Assembly (NCBI GenBank): GCA_000720805.1
Contig: JODI01000036.1
Coordinates: 34,558 to 98,557, forward strand
Length of the DNA: 64,000 nucleotides
Direction: 5' to 3'
Source of the DNA: Streptomyces violaceoruber
Lineage (GTDB): Bacteria > Actinomycetota > Actinomycetes > Streptomycetales > Streptomycetaceae
Positions 19,224 to 28,587 of the stretch are shown here, piece by piece (position 1 is the first letter of the stretch; each line of letters opens with the position of its first letter). A program made the position numbers and the translations under genes. Below the pieces are notes generated by a model. It searched no databases. It worked only from the letters and a program-made list of their open reading frames with translations, and was not told the origin of the DNA.

Positions 19224-20567
19224 TCAGGACAGTCGCTTGAGAAGCACCGCAGAAGCGACCGGCCGTGCCCCCGCCCCGGCCACTCCGTCGGCGACCTCGC
19301 GGTCGGTCGACGCGACGATCACCGGACGGCCCGGGGGCTCCGCGCGCACCAGCTGGCGGATCAACTCGTCGGCGGTGATGCCCGGCTTCGAGAACAGCAC
19401 CCGCACTCCGCGCGGCGGCGCCAGCAGCACCGGCGCGGCCAGCTCGGCCCCGTCGAAGACACAGGTCACCTCGGCCCCGGTCTGCGCGGCGAGCTGCGAG
19501 AGCTGCCCGAGGAGCCTCAACCGCTGCTTCTCCAGAGGCATCTGGGGATAGCCGGTCTTGGTCACGTTGTAGCCGTCGACGACCAGATGCGCCTGGGGCA
19601 GCGCGAGCAACTGGTCGAGGATCGCGGGGTCGTTTTCGGACAACGCCCGTGTGGCGATGTCCTTCGGGGTCATTCGTCCCGGTTCCACCGCGTCCACGGT
19701 CTGGGCCGGCCGTACCGAGACGGGCGGCAGCGCGAGTTCCCGGCGCAGCCCCTGCGTCGCGTCGAGCAGGGTGTCCAGCAGCAGCCGTACGCGCATGTCC
19801 TCGACGCTGCGTCCCTCACGGGCCGCCCGGCGGGTGGCCTCCAGCGCGGACTCCGCCTCCCCGAGGCGCGCCTTCAGCCGCCGCGACTCGCTCTCGGCGG
19901 CGGAGACCTGGGCCTGCCCCTCGGCGCGGACGGTCTCCATCTCGGCGTGCAGCTTTCGCAGCGCCGCCTCGCCCCGCTTCACGTCACTCAGGGCCGCGCG
20001 CAGCTTGCGATGCAGCGAGTCGGCTTCCTTCCTGGCCGAATCCAGCTCACCGCGCAGCCGCTCGGTCTCACTGCGGATCTGCTCACGGGCCCGGTCGAGC
20101 TCCTCGCGCAGCCGCTCCAGTTCGGCCCGGCTCTCCTCGCCGGCGCGCTCGGCATCCGCCCGCTGGGCCTCCTCGCCCGCCGCGGTCACCAGCTTCACCC
20201 AGCCCGTGGGCCGCAGTACGTAGGCCGCGGCCGCCACATCGAGCGGGTCCGCGGCCGGGGGCGGCGAGCCGGAGTCCAGGGCGCCGGAGAGTTCCGGCTG
20301 GGCCTCTCTGAACTTCTCGCCGATGCGCTGCCGGAACAGCGCATCGGCCTCAAGGGCGGCCGCCATCGCGTTGCCGGCGAACTTGGCCCGCCGGTTGGGC
20401 GCGAACCGGGCGTACTGCCGCAGCTGCGCGGGCAGCTCGCCGACGGTCAGCCCGCCGAAACCGTCGGAGACGATCTGTACGACCCTGCGGCGCACTCCGT
20501 CGGGCAGCGGACGGTCGAGCACCTCAGCGGCGCCGTCGCCCGGCTCCCCGCCTGTGGTCTCCACCAT
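19224..20567 (-). CDS. NYN-domain (PIN-like) RNA-binding protein
   Basis: A 447-aa protein with three parts. These are a helical N-terminal region (residues 1-130), a long coiled coil (about 135-260, Glu/Arg/Ala-rich) and a C-terminal NYN domain of the YacP type beginning LVVDGYNVTKTGYP. In that domain the conserved Asp and Asn, a later CVFDGAEL and an ASTDREVAD segment form the acidic nuclease-like cluster. NYN proteins are linked to RNA processing; the target is unknown. A GTG at 20573 is an alternative start. A small zinc-ribbon gene precedes it on the same strand. Confidence 0.84.
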   Translation of the reverse strand: MVETTGGEPGDGAAEVLDRPLPDGVRRRVVQIVSDGFGGLTVGELPAQLRQYARFAPNRRAKFAGNAMAAALEADALFRQRIGEKFREAQPELSGALDSGSPPPAADPLDVAAAAYVLRPTGWVKLVTAAGEEAQRADAERAGEESRAELERLREELDRAREQIRSETERLRGELDSARKEADSLHRKLRAALSDVKRGEAALRKLHAEMETVRAEGQAQVSAAESESRRLKARLGEAESALEATRRAAREGRSVEDMRVRLLLDTLLDATQGLRRELALPPVSVRPAQTVDAVEPGRMTPKDIATRALSENDPAILDQLLALPQAHLVVDGYNVTKTGYPQMPLEKQRLRLLGQLSQLAAQTGAEVTCVFDGAELAAPVLLAPPRGVRVLFSKPGITADELIRQLVRAEPPGRPVIVASTDREVADGVAGAGARPVASAVLLKRLS

Positions 20568-20600
20568 CCTCACCCCATCGCCTCAGCGGGGCCCGCTCCC

Positions 20601-20840
20601 TCAGGAGCCGGCGCCCGGCCTGTCCACGAGTTCCACCTGGTCCACGGCATTGCACCAGCGGCAGCGCACCGACTCGATGGTCTCACTGACCACCTCACGC
20701 TCCTCGACCTTCGGCTCTCCGGCCAGATCGAGGTGGATGTACTCGACGACCTTCGACGAGCGCGTCACATCGAAGCGGGTGAGGTTGCCGCAGAGAGTGC
20801 AGCGCCACCGCGTCGTGGCAGTCGGCAGGGGAACCGTCAT
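20601..20840 (-). CDS. Small zinc-ribbon protein
   Basis: A 79-aa protein with two CXXC pairs (CTLC near residue 14 and CRWC near residue 60) that should bind one zinc ion as a split zinc ribbon. A beta-rich stretch containing EYIHLDLAGEP lies between them. No membrane segment. It is transcribed just ahead of the NYN-domain gene (33 bp apart), so a role in the same RNA-related process is possible but unproven. The start ATG at 20840 is followed directly by the conserved region. Confidence 0.75.
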   Translation of the reverse strand: MTVPLPTATTRWRCTLCGNLTRFDVTRSSKVVEYIHLDLAGEPKVEEREVVSETIESVRCRWCNAVDQVELVDRPGAGS

Positions 20841-21026
20841 GGTGACTGTTCGCTTCCTTCTGGTCTCGGTACCGCTGGTGCCGGTACTTCCAGTGTCGAG
20901 GACGCCCAGGGCTCCCCGACGCATTTGGCTCGTTACCCTACGGCCTGGCGAGGACTCGCCGCTCGGCCGTCCACGGCGGCGAGGCGGTCTGTGCCGCTGC
21001 GTCCCCTTACGTCATGCTCTGTGTTC

Positions 21027-21770
21027 ATGATCAGCAACTGGAGCGAGACGATCGGCAGGGCGAGCAGATCGGTCCGGAGGTCGCAGGCGCCGGTGACGTA
21101 CGGGCTGATCGCCCTGTGCTCCCTGATCTTCCTCATCGGTCCGGCCTCGGGCCTCGATCCGGCGTACGGCTCCGGCGAGGCGCTGCTCACCGCTCAGCGG
21201 GCCTATTTCCACCGCTGGGGCGTGGTCCCGGCCGAGCTGTTCGAGGGCTCGGCGCGCGCCGCGCTCACTCCCGCCACCGCCCTCTTCGTCCACGGGAGCT
21301 GGGTGCACCTGCTGGGCAACATGCTCTTCCTCTACGTCTTCGGGGTGATGACCGAGGAACGGATGGGCCGCGTCCAGTTCACCCTCTTCTACGCCGGCTG
21401 CGGCTACCTCGCCCTGCTGGGGTACGCCGCCGCCAACGCGGACTCCGAGCAGTCCCTGGTGGGCGCGTCCGGGGCGATCTCGGCGGTCCTCGGCGCGTTC
21501 CTCTACCTGTTCCCCGGGGCCCGGGTGACCAGTCTTCTGCCGTTCCTCTTCTTCCTGCCGCTGCGCTTCCCGGCGTGGGTGGTGCTGCCCTTCTGGGCGG
21601 CGCTGCAGTGGCTGGCGGCCGGGCGGGCGTCCCAGGGGCCGCAGGTGGCCTACCTGGCCCACCTGGTGGGCTTCGGGGTGGGCTTCGGCTACGCGTGGGT
21701 GCGTTTCGGGCGTGGGACTAAAGTGAGGACCGCCCCAGCTCCGGCCCCCGAGGGAGAGAACCAGCCGTGA
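21027..21770 (+). CDS. Rhomboid-family intramembrane serine protease
   Basis: A 247-aa polytopic membrane protein with about six transmembrane helices. The rhomboid catalytic dyad is visible: the Ser in GASGAISAVLG and the His in LAHLVGFGVGFGYA. The loop WVHLLGNMLFLYVFG corresponds to the HxxxN oxyanion region of helix 2. It cleaves transmembrane substrates; none can be named. The stop codon overlaps the next start (GTGA), so translation is coupled to the AsnC-type gene. Cytoplasmic tail is Pro/Ala-rich. Confidence 0.88.
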   Translation: MISNWSETIGRASRSVRRSQAPVTYGLIALCSLIFLIGPASGLDPAYGSGEALLTAQRAYFHRWGVVPAELFEGSARAALTPATALFVHGSWVHLLGNMLFLYVFGVMTEERMGRVQFTLFYAGCGYLALLGYAAANADSEQSLVGASGAISAVLGAFLYLFPGARVTSLLPFLFFLPLRFPAWVVLPFWAALQWLAAGRASQGPQVAYLAHLVGFGVGFGYAWVRFGRGTKVRTAPAPAPEGENQP

Positions 21771-22048
21771 TCACCGCGATCGTGCTCATCAAGACCAGCG
21801 TGGACCGGATTCCCGAGATCGCCGAGTCGATCGCCGCGCTGGACAGCGTGAGCGAGGTCTTCTCCGTCACCGGTACCTACGACCTGATCGCGATGGTCCG
21901 GGTGAAGCGGCACGAGGACCTGGCGGAGATCATTCCGGGCCGGATCAGCAGGATTCCGGGGGTCGAGGCGACGGACACGCACGTGGCGTTCCGTACGTAC
22001 TCGCAGCACGACCTGGAGGCGGCGTTCGCGATCGGACTGGACTCGTGA
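21767..22048 (+). CDS. Stand-alone Lrp/AsnC ligand-binding (RAM) domain protein
   Basis: A 93-aa protein consisting only of the Lrp/AsnC C-terminal alpha/beta domain (VSEVFSVTGTYDLIAMVRV core), with no helix-turn-helix. Such stand-alone RAM proteins oligomerise and bind small ligands such as amino acids. The GTG start overlaps the rhomboid stop by 4 bp. The function in this pair is unknown. Confidence 0.88.
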   Translation: MITAIVLIKTSVDRIPEIAESIAALDSVSEVFSVTGTYDLIAMVRVKRHEDLAEIIPGRISRIPGVEATDTHVAFRTYSQHDLEAAFAIGLDS

Positions 22049-22073
22049 ACACCGCCTCTTGCGTACGTTCCGC

Positions 22074-23435
22074 TCAGACCGCGGGGACGCAGCGGCCGTC
22101 CTCGGTCCGGTAGCTCCACCGGGCGCCGTCGGTCACCAGTTCCCGCACGGCGTTCACGAACCGCTCCACGTGCTCGTCCGGCGTTCCCGCGCCGAAGCTG
22201 ACACGGATGGCGTTCAGGGACTTCTCGCCCGGGGCGGCCTCGGGGGCACCGCACTCGCCCTGGGCCTCGGGGCCGGTGCCGAGGAGGGTACGGACCAGCG
22301 GGTGGGCGCAGAACAGACCGTCGCGCACCCCGATGCCGTACTCGGCGGACAGGGCGGCGGCGAAGTGGGAGCTGTTCCAGCCGTCGACGACGAAGGAGAT
22401 CACACCGACCCGCGGGGCGTCGTCCCCGAAGAGGGACAGGATCCGGACCTCGGGCACCTCGGCGAGGCCGGCCCGCACCTTCTCGATCAGGTGCTGCTCC
22501 CGGGTGACCAGGGTGTCGAAGCCGGCCTCGGTGAGCGCCTTGCACGCGGAGGCGATGGAGTAGGCGCCGATGACGTTGGGCGACCCGGCCTCGTGCCGTG
22601 CGGCGCTGTCGTGCCACTCCACGTCCACTCCCCCGTCCTCGCGCCGGGTGACCTTGCGGCTGGCGCCGCCGCCCGCGAGGTACGGCCGGGCCTCGCGCAG
22701 CCAGTCGGCCCGGCCGGCCAGGACGCCGCAGCCGAACGGCGCGTACAGCTTGTGCCCGGAGAAGGCGACCCAGTCGACGTCGAGGTCCCGCACGGAGACC
22801 GGGTGGTGCGGGGCGAGCTGGGCGGCGTCCAGGACGATCCGGGCGCCGTGCGCGTGGGCGGCGGCGGCCAGCTCCCGCACGGGCCACAGCTCCCCGGTGA
22901 CGTTCGAGGCGCCGGTGACGCAGACCAGGGCCGGGCCGTGCGGGTCGCGGTCGGCCAGGGCGCGCTCCAGGGTCGCGACCGCCTGACGCGGGGTGCGCGG
23001 GGCGTCGAGGTAGGTGACGTGGGCGTCCTGCCACGGCAGCAGCGAGGCGTGGTGCTCGGTCTCGAAGACGAAGACCTGGCAGTCGACGGGGAGCGCGGCG
23101 GCGAGGAGGTTCAGGGAGTCGGTGGTGGACCGGGTGAAGACCAGCTGGTCGTCGGCGCGGCAGTCCAGGAACTCGGTGACCGTCCGGCGGGCGTTCTCGA
23201 AGAGATCGGTGGACAGCTGCGAGAGGTAGCCGGCACCGCGGTGGACACTGCCGTAGTACGGGGCGTACGCCGCCACGTCGTCCCAGACGCGCTGCAGGGC
23301 GGGGGCGCTGGCCGCGTAGTCGAGCGCCGCGTAGGTGACCTCGCCGCCGGTGACGAGCGGGACGGTGACATCCCGGCCCAGAACGGGCAGCGGGGCACAA
23401 ACGGTCTGGGCGGTGGCAGCGGTGGAGACGGACAT
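22074..23435 (-). CDS. Aminotransferase class V / cysteine desulfurase-like protein
   Basis: A 453-aa PLP enzyme of the SufS/CsdA-type class V family. The PLP-Lys lies in VAFSGHKLYAPFGCG. The aldehyde-binding TGASNVTGE and VLDAAQLAPH segments and the early LDYAASAPA motif are in normal order. It could be a cysteine desulfurase or an aminotransferase of sulfur metabolism. The leader carries a SAM-IV-type riboswitch, which ties expression to S-adenosylmethionine. The ATG at 23435 has GGGAG 8 nt upstream. Confidence 0.85.
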   Translation of the reverse strand: MSVSTAATAQTVCAPLPVLGRDVTVPLVTGGEVTYAALDYAASAPALQRVWDDVAAYAPYYGSVHRGAGYLSQLSTDLFENARRTVTEFLDCRADDQLVFTRSTTDSLNLLAAALPVDCQVFVFETEHHASLLPWQDAHVTYLDAPRTPRQAVATLERALADRDPHGPALVCVTGASNVTGELWPVRELAAAAHAHGARIVLDAAQLAPHHPVSVRDLDVDWVAFSGHKLYAPFGCGVLAGRADWLREARPYLAGGGASRKVTRREDGGVDVEWHDSAARHEAGSPNVIGAYSIASACKALTEAGFDTLVTREQHLIEKVRAGLAEVPEVRILSLFGDDAPRVGVISFVVDGWNSSHFAAALSAEYGIGVRDGLFCAHPLVRTLLGTGPEAQGECGAPEAAPGEKSLNAIRVSFGAGTPDEHVERFVNAVRELVTDGARWSYRTEDGRCVPAV

Positions 23436-23577
23436 GGCTGAACTCCCGTACGAGGCAGGCGGATTCACCACGCGAGCGGCTGCGGCTCAAGCGTGGGAAG
23501 GAGGAAAAAGGGATGCGGAGGCGGGGCTCTGCGGCCCTATCGCATTCGCTGGCTCACGGAAAGCTCCTCGACGACCA

Positions 23578-23618
23578 GGACCCCTGGCCGCGCTCACTCA
23601 GACGAGTGCGAGGGGTCC
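23578..23618 (-). promoter_or_regulatory. Hairpin overlapping the riboswitch 3' end (possible expression platform)
   Basis: On the minus strand GGACCCCT (23611-23618) pairs perfectly with AGGGGTCC (23578-23585), with an inner CACTC/GAGTG stem. The first arm overlaps the last bases of the SAM-IV aptamer, so aptamer folding and this hairpin may be mutually exclusive. No U-tract follows. Confidence 0.5.
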
Positions 23619-23730
23619 GCGCTTGCCGCAGACCTCACTGCCTGCGGCCTGGTCTTCACCCGGGGCACCCCGCCACGGACGGAGGGTTGCCGGACAGTCG
23701 GCCGGGGCCTCATGACTGTCACTCATGACC
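23614..23730 (-). ncRNA. SAM-IV-type riboswitch
   Basis: Read on the minus strand, the leader contains the ordered SAM-IV landmarks. These are GGTCATGAGTG at the 5' end, the CCGGCAACCCTCC SAM-binding core, GGGGTGCCCCGGGTGA and GACCAGG, a CCGCAG/CTGCGG hairpin and the closing GCGGCAAGCGCGGACC. This matches the actinobacterial SAM-IV consensus as I know it, including the mycobacterial example. The aptamer should bind S-adenosylmethionine and lower expression of the aminotransferase 180 bp downstream. A matching promoter lies just upstream. Confidence 0.88.
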
Positions 23731-23739
23731 TGGTTCGAA

Positions 23740-23768
23740 AACGTACGTGAGTGATCGCGGTCCCGCAA
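23740..23768 (-). promoter_or_regulatory. Promoter of the riboswitch leader
   Basis: On the minus strand: -35 TTGCGG (23763-23768), exactly 17 nt, -10 TACGTT (23740-23745). Initiation about 7 nt further would begin the transcript at the start of the SAM-IV aptamer, which supports both calls. Confidence 0.6.
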
Positions 23769-23804
23769 CCCGTGTCCGGATCGCGGGACATGCGCGCGTG
23801 ATCG

Positions 23805-24869
23805 TCAGGCGTTGCTGGCGGCCGCCCAGCGCTCCAGCGTCCGCTTGGCCGCGCCGGAGTCGATGGCCTGGGCCGCCTTCTGGATCCCGGCCCGGATCTG
23901 CTCGGTCAGCGGCGCCCCGGTCGGCTCCAGCGCCGCCAGCCCGGCCGCCGAGTTCAGCAGGACGGCGTCCCGTACGGGCCCCTGCTCGCCGTCCAGGAGC
24001 CGCCGGGCGACCTCGGCGTTGTAGGCGGCGTCGGCGCCTCTCAGCGCCTCGACGGGAACCAGGTCGAGGCCGACGTCCCGCGGGTCGAAGGCCTCCTCGG
24101 CGACCTTGCCGTCGCGGACGATCCACACCCGGGAGGTGGCCGTGGTGGTCAGCTCGTCGAGACCGTCGTCGCCGCGGAACACCAGCGCGGACGAGCCGCG
24201 TTCGGCCAGTACGCCGGCGATGAGCCCGGCCATCCGGGTGTCGAAGCAGCCGACCGCCGAGGCGGTGACCCTGGCCGGGTTGGTCAGCGGACCGAGCAGG
24301 TTGAACGAGGTCGGAATCCCCAGGTCCCGCCGGACCGCGCCGACGAACCGCATCGAGGGATGGAACTTGGCCGCGAAGCAGAAGGTGATCCCGGCCTCCT
24401 CCACCACCCGCGCCACGCCGTCGGGCGCCAGGTCCAGGTTGATGCCGAGCTTCTCCAGCACGTCGGAGGAGCCGCTCGCCGAGGACGAGGCCCGGTTGCC
24501 GTGCTTGACGACCTTCGCCCCGGCTCCCGCGATCACGATGGCGGACATCGTGGAGATGTTCACCGTCCTGGCCCGGTCGCCGCCGGTACCGACGATGTCG
24601 ACGGCCGGACCGGGGATGTCCAGGGGCTGCGCGTGCGCGTACATCGCCTCGACCAGGCCGTTGATCTCCTCGACCGTCTCGCCCTTGGCCCGCAGCGCCA
24701 CCATGAACCCCGCGATCTGGGCGTCGGTGGCCTCGCCGCTCATGAAGCGGTCCATCGCCCATGCCGTGTCGGCGGCGCTCAGGTCCCGCCCGCCGAGGAG
24801 CGCGCTCAGTACCTCGGGCCAGGAACGGTCCGCCGCGGTGTCGCCTCCAGCGGGGGTCACAGCGCTCAT
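23805..24869 (-). CDS. trpD: Anthranilate phosphoribosyltransferase
   Basis: Transfers phosphoribose from PRPP to anthranilate in tryptophan synthesis. The 354-aa protein has the family's PRPP-binding [17 protein letters not shown], the [18 protein letters not shown] block and [16 protein letters not shown], all intact. The ATG at 24869 has AGGAG 6 nt upstream. It stands alone, away from other trp genes. It is separated from qcrB by a strong terminator and has the riboswitch-controlled gene downstream. Confidence 0.96.
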   Translation of the reverse strand: MSAVTPAGGDTAADRSWPEVLSALLGGRDLSAADTAWAMDRFMSGEATDAQIAGFMVALRAKGETVEEINGLVEAMYAHAQPLDIPGPAVDIVGTGGDRARTVNISTMSAIVIAGAGAKVVKHGNRASSSASGSSDVLEKLGINLDLAPDGVARVVEEAGITFCFAAKFHPSMRFVGAVRRDLGIPTSFNLLGPLTNPARVTASAVGCFDTRMAGLIAGVLAERGSSALVFRGDDGLDELTTTATSRVWIVRDGKVAEEAFDPRDVGLDLVPVEALRGADAAYNAEVARRLLDGEQGPVRDAVLLNSAAGLAALEPTGAPLTEQIRAGIQKAAQAIDSGAAKRTLERWAAASNA

Positions 24870-24940
24870 AAGCCGCTCCTGGCTCAGTCCCGGACTGCGG
24901 GACACGGTTCTCGTCGGCCCCACCCTATCCAGCGCCGGGC

Positions 24941-24987
24941 ACGGCGAAGGGCCCCCGTCCGAAGACCGGACGGGGGCCCTTCGCCGT
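24941..24987 (-). terminator. Strong intrinsic-type terminator after qcrB
   Basis: A perfect 21-bp stem (24941-24961 with 24967-24987, core gggcccccgtcc) and a 5-nt loop lie directly downstream of the qcrB stop codon. It ends the ctaE-qcrCAB operon and insulates trpD from it. Confidence 0.85.
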
Positions 24988-25005
24988 CGTGTGGCGACGC
25001 GGTGA

Positions 25006-26664
25006 TCAGTGGTGGCCGTGGCCGCTCGTGATCTCCTTGTACTCCTCGACGGTGGGCTTGGGGATCTGGGCCTCTTCGCCGTAGTACGCCTCGCTGAGCT
25101 TGGCGCGCAGCTTCTCGGAGCCCTTCGCCTTGCGCTCGACGCCGTTCTCGTCGACCGTCGGGCCGATCTCGGCCGGGCGGTACTGCTCGTGCGCGGTGAG
25201 CGTGTGCAACTGCTCCTGGCTGAGCGGCTCGTGCACCTCGATGAACTCACCGTGCGGCAGGCGCTTGATGATGCCCGACTCGCGGCCGTGCAGCACCGTC
25301 TCCCGGTCGCGGCGCTGCAGACCGAGGCAGATCCGCTTGGTGATGACGAACGCGACGACCGGCGCCACGAAGAACGCGACCCGCACGAACCAGGTGATGG
25401 AGTTGATCGACAGGTGGAAGTGCGTGGCGATGAGGTCGTTGCCACCGCCGATCAGCAGGACGAAGTACCAGGTCATCCAGGCCACACCGAACGCCGTCCG
25501 GGTGGGGACGTTGCGCGGGCGGTCCAGGATGTGGTGCTCGCGCTTGTCGCCGGTGACCCAGGCCTCGATGAACGGGTAGACCGCGATCGCGACCAGGACC
25601 AGCGGGAAGATCACCAGAGGGATGAACACACCCAGGACGAGCGTGTGACCCCAGAAGTTGATCTCCCAGCCCGGCATGACACGGATCAGACCCTCGGAGA
25701 AGCCCATGTACCAGTCGGGCTGGGCGCCGGTCGACACCTGGTCCGGACGGTAGGGGCCCATGGCCCAGATCGGGTTGATCGAGGCGATCGCCGCGATGGC
25801 CGCGATGACACCGAAGACCAGGAAGAAGAAGCCTCCGGCCTTGGCCATGTAGACCGGCAGCAGCGGCATGCCGACGACGTTGTTGTTCGTCTTCCCGGGA
25901 CCCGCGAACTGCGTGTGCTTGTGGTAGAAGACCAGGATCAGGTGGCCGACGACCAGGCCGAGCATGATGCCCGGCAGCAGCAGCACGTGGATCGAGTAGA
26001 AGCGGGCCACGAAGTCGCCGCCCGGGAACTCGCCGCCGAAGAGGAAGAACGACAGGTACGTGCCGACGATCGGCACGGACAGGATCGCGCCCTCCATGAA
26101 GCGGACACCGGTGCCGGAGAGCAGGTCGTCCGGGAGCGAGTAGCCGGTGAAGCCGGTGAACATGCCCAGGACGAACAGCAGGAAGCCGAACAGCCAGTTG
26201 ACCTCACGCGGCTTGCGGAACGCACCCGTGAAGAACACGCGCATCATGTGCACGAACATGCCCGCGAGGAAGATCAGCGCCGCCCAGTGGTGGATCTGCC
26301 GGATCAGCAGACCACCGCGCACATCGAAGGAGATGTGCATGGTCGAGTTGAACGCCTCGGACATCAGCTGGCCCTGCAGCGGGATGTAACTGCCGTGGTA
26401 CTCCACCTCGTTCATCGACGGGTGGAAGAACAGCGTCAGGTACACACCCGTGAGGATGATGATGATGAAGCTGTAGAGGCAGACCTCGCCCAACATGAAC
26501 GACCAGTGGTCGGGGAAGATCTTGCGCATGTTGGACTTGGCCAGGGAGTAGATCCCCAGGCGGCCGTCGGCCCAGTCGGCGACCTTCTCGCCGGCCGGTG
26601 CCTTCCCGCGAGAGCGGCCCGGCCCGTCCGCGGACGGGTTCGTGTTGCTGGCTGTAGTGCTCAT
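25006..26664 (-). CDS. qcrB: Cytochrome bc1 complex cytochrome b subunit
   Basis: Membrane subunit of the actinobacterial menaquinol:cytochrome c reductase, carrying the two b-type haems and the quinol sites. The 552-aa protein has the paired haem-ligand His in [20 protein letters not shown] and in [17 protein letters not shown], about eight transmembrane segments, and the long hydrophilic C-terminal extension typical of actinobacteria. Its ATG overlaps the qcrA stop by 4 bp. Last gene of the ctaE-qcrCAB operon. Confidence 0.97.
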   Translation of the reverse strand: MSTTASNTNPSADGPGRSRGKAPAGEKVADWADGRLGIYSLAKSNMRKIFPDHWSFMLGEVCLYSFIIIILTGVYLTLFFHPSMNEVEYHGSYIPLQGQLMSEAFNSTMHISFDVRGGLLIRQIHHWAALIFLAGMFVHMMRVFFTGAFRKPREVNWLFGFLLFVLGMFTGFTGYSLPDDLLSGTGVRFMEGAILSVPIVGTYLSFFLFGGEFPGGDFVARFYSIHVLLLPGIMLGLVVGHLILVFYHKHTQFAGPGKTNNNVVGMPLLPVYMAKAGGFFFLVFGVIAAIAAIASINPIWAMGPYRPDQVSTGAQPDWYMGFSEGLIRVMPGWEINFWGHTLVLGVFIPLVIFPLVLVAIAVYPFIEAWVTGDKREHHILDRPRNVPTRTAFGVAWMTWYFVLLIGGGNDLIATHFHLSINSITWFVRVAFFVAPVVAFVITKRICLGLQRRDRETVLHGRESGIIKRLPHGEFIEVHEPLSQEQLHTLTAHEQYRPAEIGPTVDENGVERKAKGSEKLRAKLSEAYYGEEAQIPKPTVEEYKEITSGHGHH

Positions 26665-27719
26665 CCGCGCTCCCAGAATGCAGGACCGACGGGCTCTTCG
26701 AAGTCGCCGAGCGCCTCGAGGTAGCCATCGTCATTCACGCCGATCCGCAGCTGCGGCAGGGCGTGACCGGCGGGGCCGAAGATCACCCGGGCACCGTCGG
26801 AGAGGTCGAAGGTGGACTGGTGGCAGGGGCAGAGCACATGGTGCGTCTGCTGCTCGTACAGGGAGATCGGGCAGCCCACGTGGGTGCAGATCTTCGAGTA
26901 CGCGACGATGCCCTCGTGCGACCACTCGAGCTCGCGCTTGTCCTTGATGTTGTCCGGCTGGATCCGGACGATCATCAGGGCGGCCTTGGCGATCTCGGTC
27001 TGGAAATCCTCGTCGTGCTCCTCCAGGCCCTCGGGCTTGGCGAAGGTCAGCGAGCCGACCGCGACGTCGGAGGCACGCAGCGGCTCGTTGGTGTTCATGT
27101 TGACGAGCAGCAGGCCCTTGCGCCACATCGTGTGCCGGAGCTTGGTGCCGGGCAGCGGGCCGAGGTCGCGCAGCAGCATCACGCCGGAGAGCGGGAACAG
27201 GGCCAGCGCGCCGAACATCGTGTTGCGGATCAGCTTGCGGCGGCCGAGCGCGGACTCCTTGGCGCCGTCCCTGAAGTCGGCCATGACCTTGGCCTTGACC
27301 TCGGGGGCGGCCTCGATCGGGTGCCGCTCGTCGGCGATCTCCACGTCGGACATCAGGGTGCGGGCCCAGTGGACCGCGCCCGCGCCGATGGTGAACAGCG
27401 CCACGCCCAGCGTCAGGCCCAGCGCGAAGTTCAGCGCGTTGACGTGCCCGATCGGGAAGACGTAGATCGCCCGCTCGTGCGGGATCGTCACATACGAGGC
27501 GATGAAGCCGACGGTGGCCAGCATCGACACCGTGAACAGCAGGGCGACCGCGCGCTCGGACCGCCTGGCGGCCCGCTCGTCGATGTCCTGGATCCGGTGC
27601 TCGTGGGGCGGCAGACCGGGATCCGCGAACGGGTCCTTCTCGTCCGCGACGCCTACCGCGCCGTGCGCGTGCTCCTGCTCTGCGGGCAGGTTCTCTTCTG
27701 GAATGTCTTGGCTACTCAT
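26661..27719 (-). CDS. qcrA: Cytochrome bc1 complex Rieske iron-sulfur subunit
   Basis: A 352-aa Rieske protein. The N-terminal acidic stretch is followed by three transmembrane segments (the actinobacterial form) and a C-terminal [2Fe-2S] domain with CTHVGCPI and CPCHQSTF. It passes electrons from menaquinol to the dihaem cytochrome c subunit. I placed the start at the ATG at 27719, which overlaps the qcrC stop by 4 bp; a longer frame to 27755 would overlap qcrC further. Confidence 0.96.
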   Translation of the reverse strand: MSSQDIPEENLPAEQEHAHGAVGVADEKDPFADPGLPPHEHRIQDIDERAARRSERAVALLFTVSMLATVGFIASYVTIPHERAIYVFPIGHVNALNFALGLTLGVALFTIGAGAVHWARTLMSDVEIADERHPIEAAPEVKAKVMADFRDGAKESALGRRKLIRNTMFGALALFPLSGVMLLRDLGPLPGTKLRHTMWRKGLLLVNMNTNEPLRASDVAVGSLTFAKPEGLEEHDEDFQTEIAKAALMIVRIQPDNIKDKRELEWSHEGIVAYSKICTHVGCPISLYEQQTHHVLCPCHQSTFDLSDGARVIFGPAGHALPQLRIGVNDDGYLEALGDFEEPVGPAFWERG

Positions 27720-28525
27720 GACTTCTTGGCCTTTGCGGTCCGAGCGGCGACCCACACGGCGACCGCGATCAGCGATCCGAGGCCGAAGATCCAGCCGAAC
27801 AGGCCCTCGCTGACCGGACCGAGTCCGCCCAGCTCAAGACCGCCGGGGCTCTCGGTGTCGTCACCGTTGACCGCGTCGAGGTACGCGATGATGTCCTTCT
27901 TGTTCTGCTCCGACAGCGTGCTGTCGGGGAAGGAGGGCATGTTCTGCGGGCCGGTCTGCATGGCCTCGTAGATGTGCTTCGGGGAGACACCCTCGAGGTC
28001 CGGTGCGAACTTGCCGTGCGTCAGCGCGCCGCCCTTGCCGGTGAAATTGTGGCACTGCGCGCAGTTGGTGCGGAAGAGTTCGCCACCCTTGGCGATGTCG
28101 GCACCCCCGGGGCCGTAGTCCCCCTTGGTCGGGACGGACGGACCGGCACCCAGCGAGGCGATGTACGCGGCCAGCTGGTCGATCTCGGGCTGCGTGTAGA
28201 TGACCTTCTTCTTCGGGATCTGCGCGCCCGGCTGCTGGGCCGGCATGCGGCCGGTGCCCACCTGGAAGTCGACGGCCGCGGCGCCCACACCCACCAGGCT
28301 CGGACCGTCGGAGCTGCCCTGACCGCCGGTGCCGTGGCAGGTGGCGCACCCGACGGCATAGAGCTTCTTGCCCTCGTCGATGGCGAGAGACTGGGCGGTT
28401 TCGTCGGCCGCAGCCTTGTCCGTGGGTGCGAACAGGACGTACAGCCCCCCGGTGCATGCCAGCGCGAGGAGTAGTACGACGACCGCCGCCAGCGGATGGC
28501 GTCGTCGTGCGGAGAGCTTTTTCAC
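27716..28525 (-). CDS. qcrC: Cytochrome bc1 complex dihaem cytochrome c subunit
   Basis: A 269-aa membrane-anchored cytochrome with an N-terminal transmembrane segment, two CXXCH haem sites (CATCH near residue 57 and CAQCH near residue 156) and a C-terminal transmembrane helix. Two haems in one subunit let the bc1 complex feed the aa3 oxidase directly, without soluble cytochrome c, as in the actinobacterial supercomplex. The GTG start has GGGG about 6 nt upstream. Confidence 0.96.
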   Translation of the reverse strand: MKKLSARRRHPLAAVVVLLLALACTGGLYVLFAPTDKAAADETAQSLAIDEGKKLYAVGCATCHGTGGQGSSDGPSLVGVGAAAVDFQVGTGRMPAQQPGAQIPKKKVIYTQPEIDQLAAYIASLGAGPSVPTKGDYGPGGADIAKGGELFRTNCAQCHNFTGKGGALTHGKFAPDLEGVSPKHIYEAMQTGPQNMPSFPDSTLSEQNKKDIIAYLDAVNGDDTESPGGLELGGLGPVSEGLFGWIFGLGSLIAVAVWVAARTAKAKKS

Positions 28526-28587
28526 GGATTACCCCGGTGTCAGGATCTTCTGCGTCGATGCTTCTGGAATTGCGGGAGCGGTCCCGG

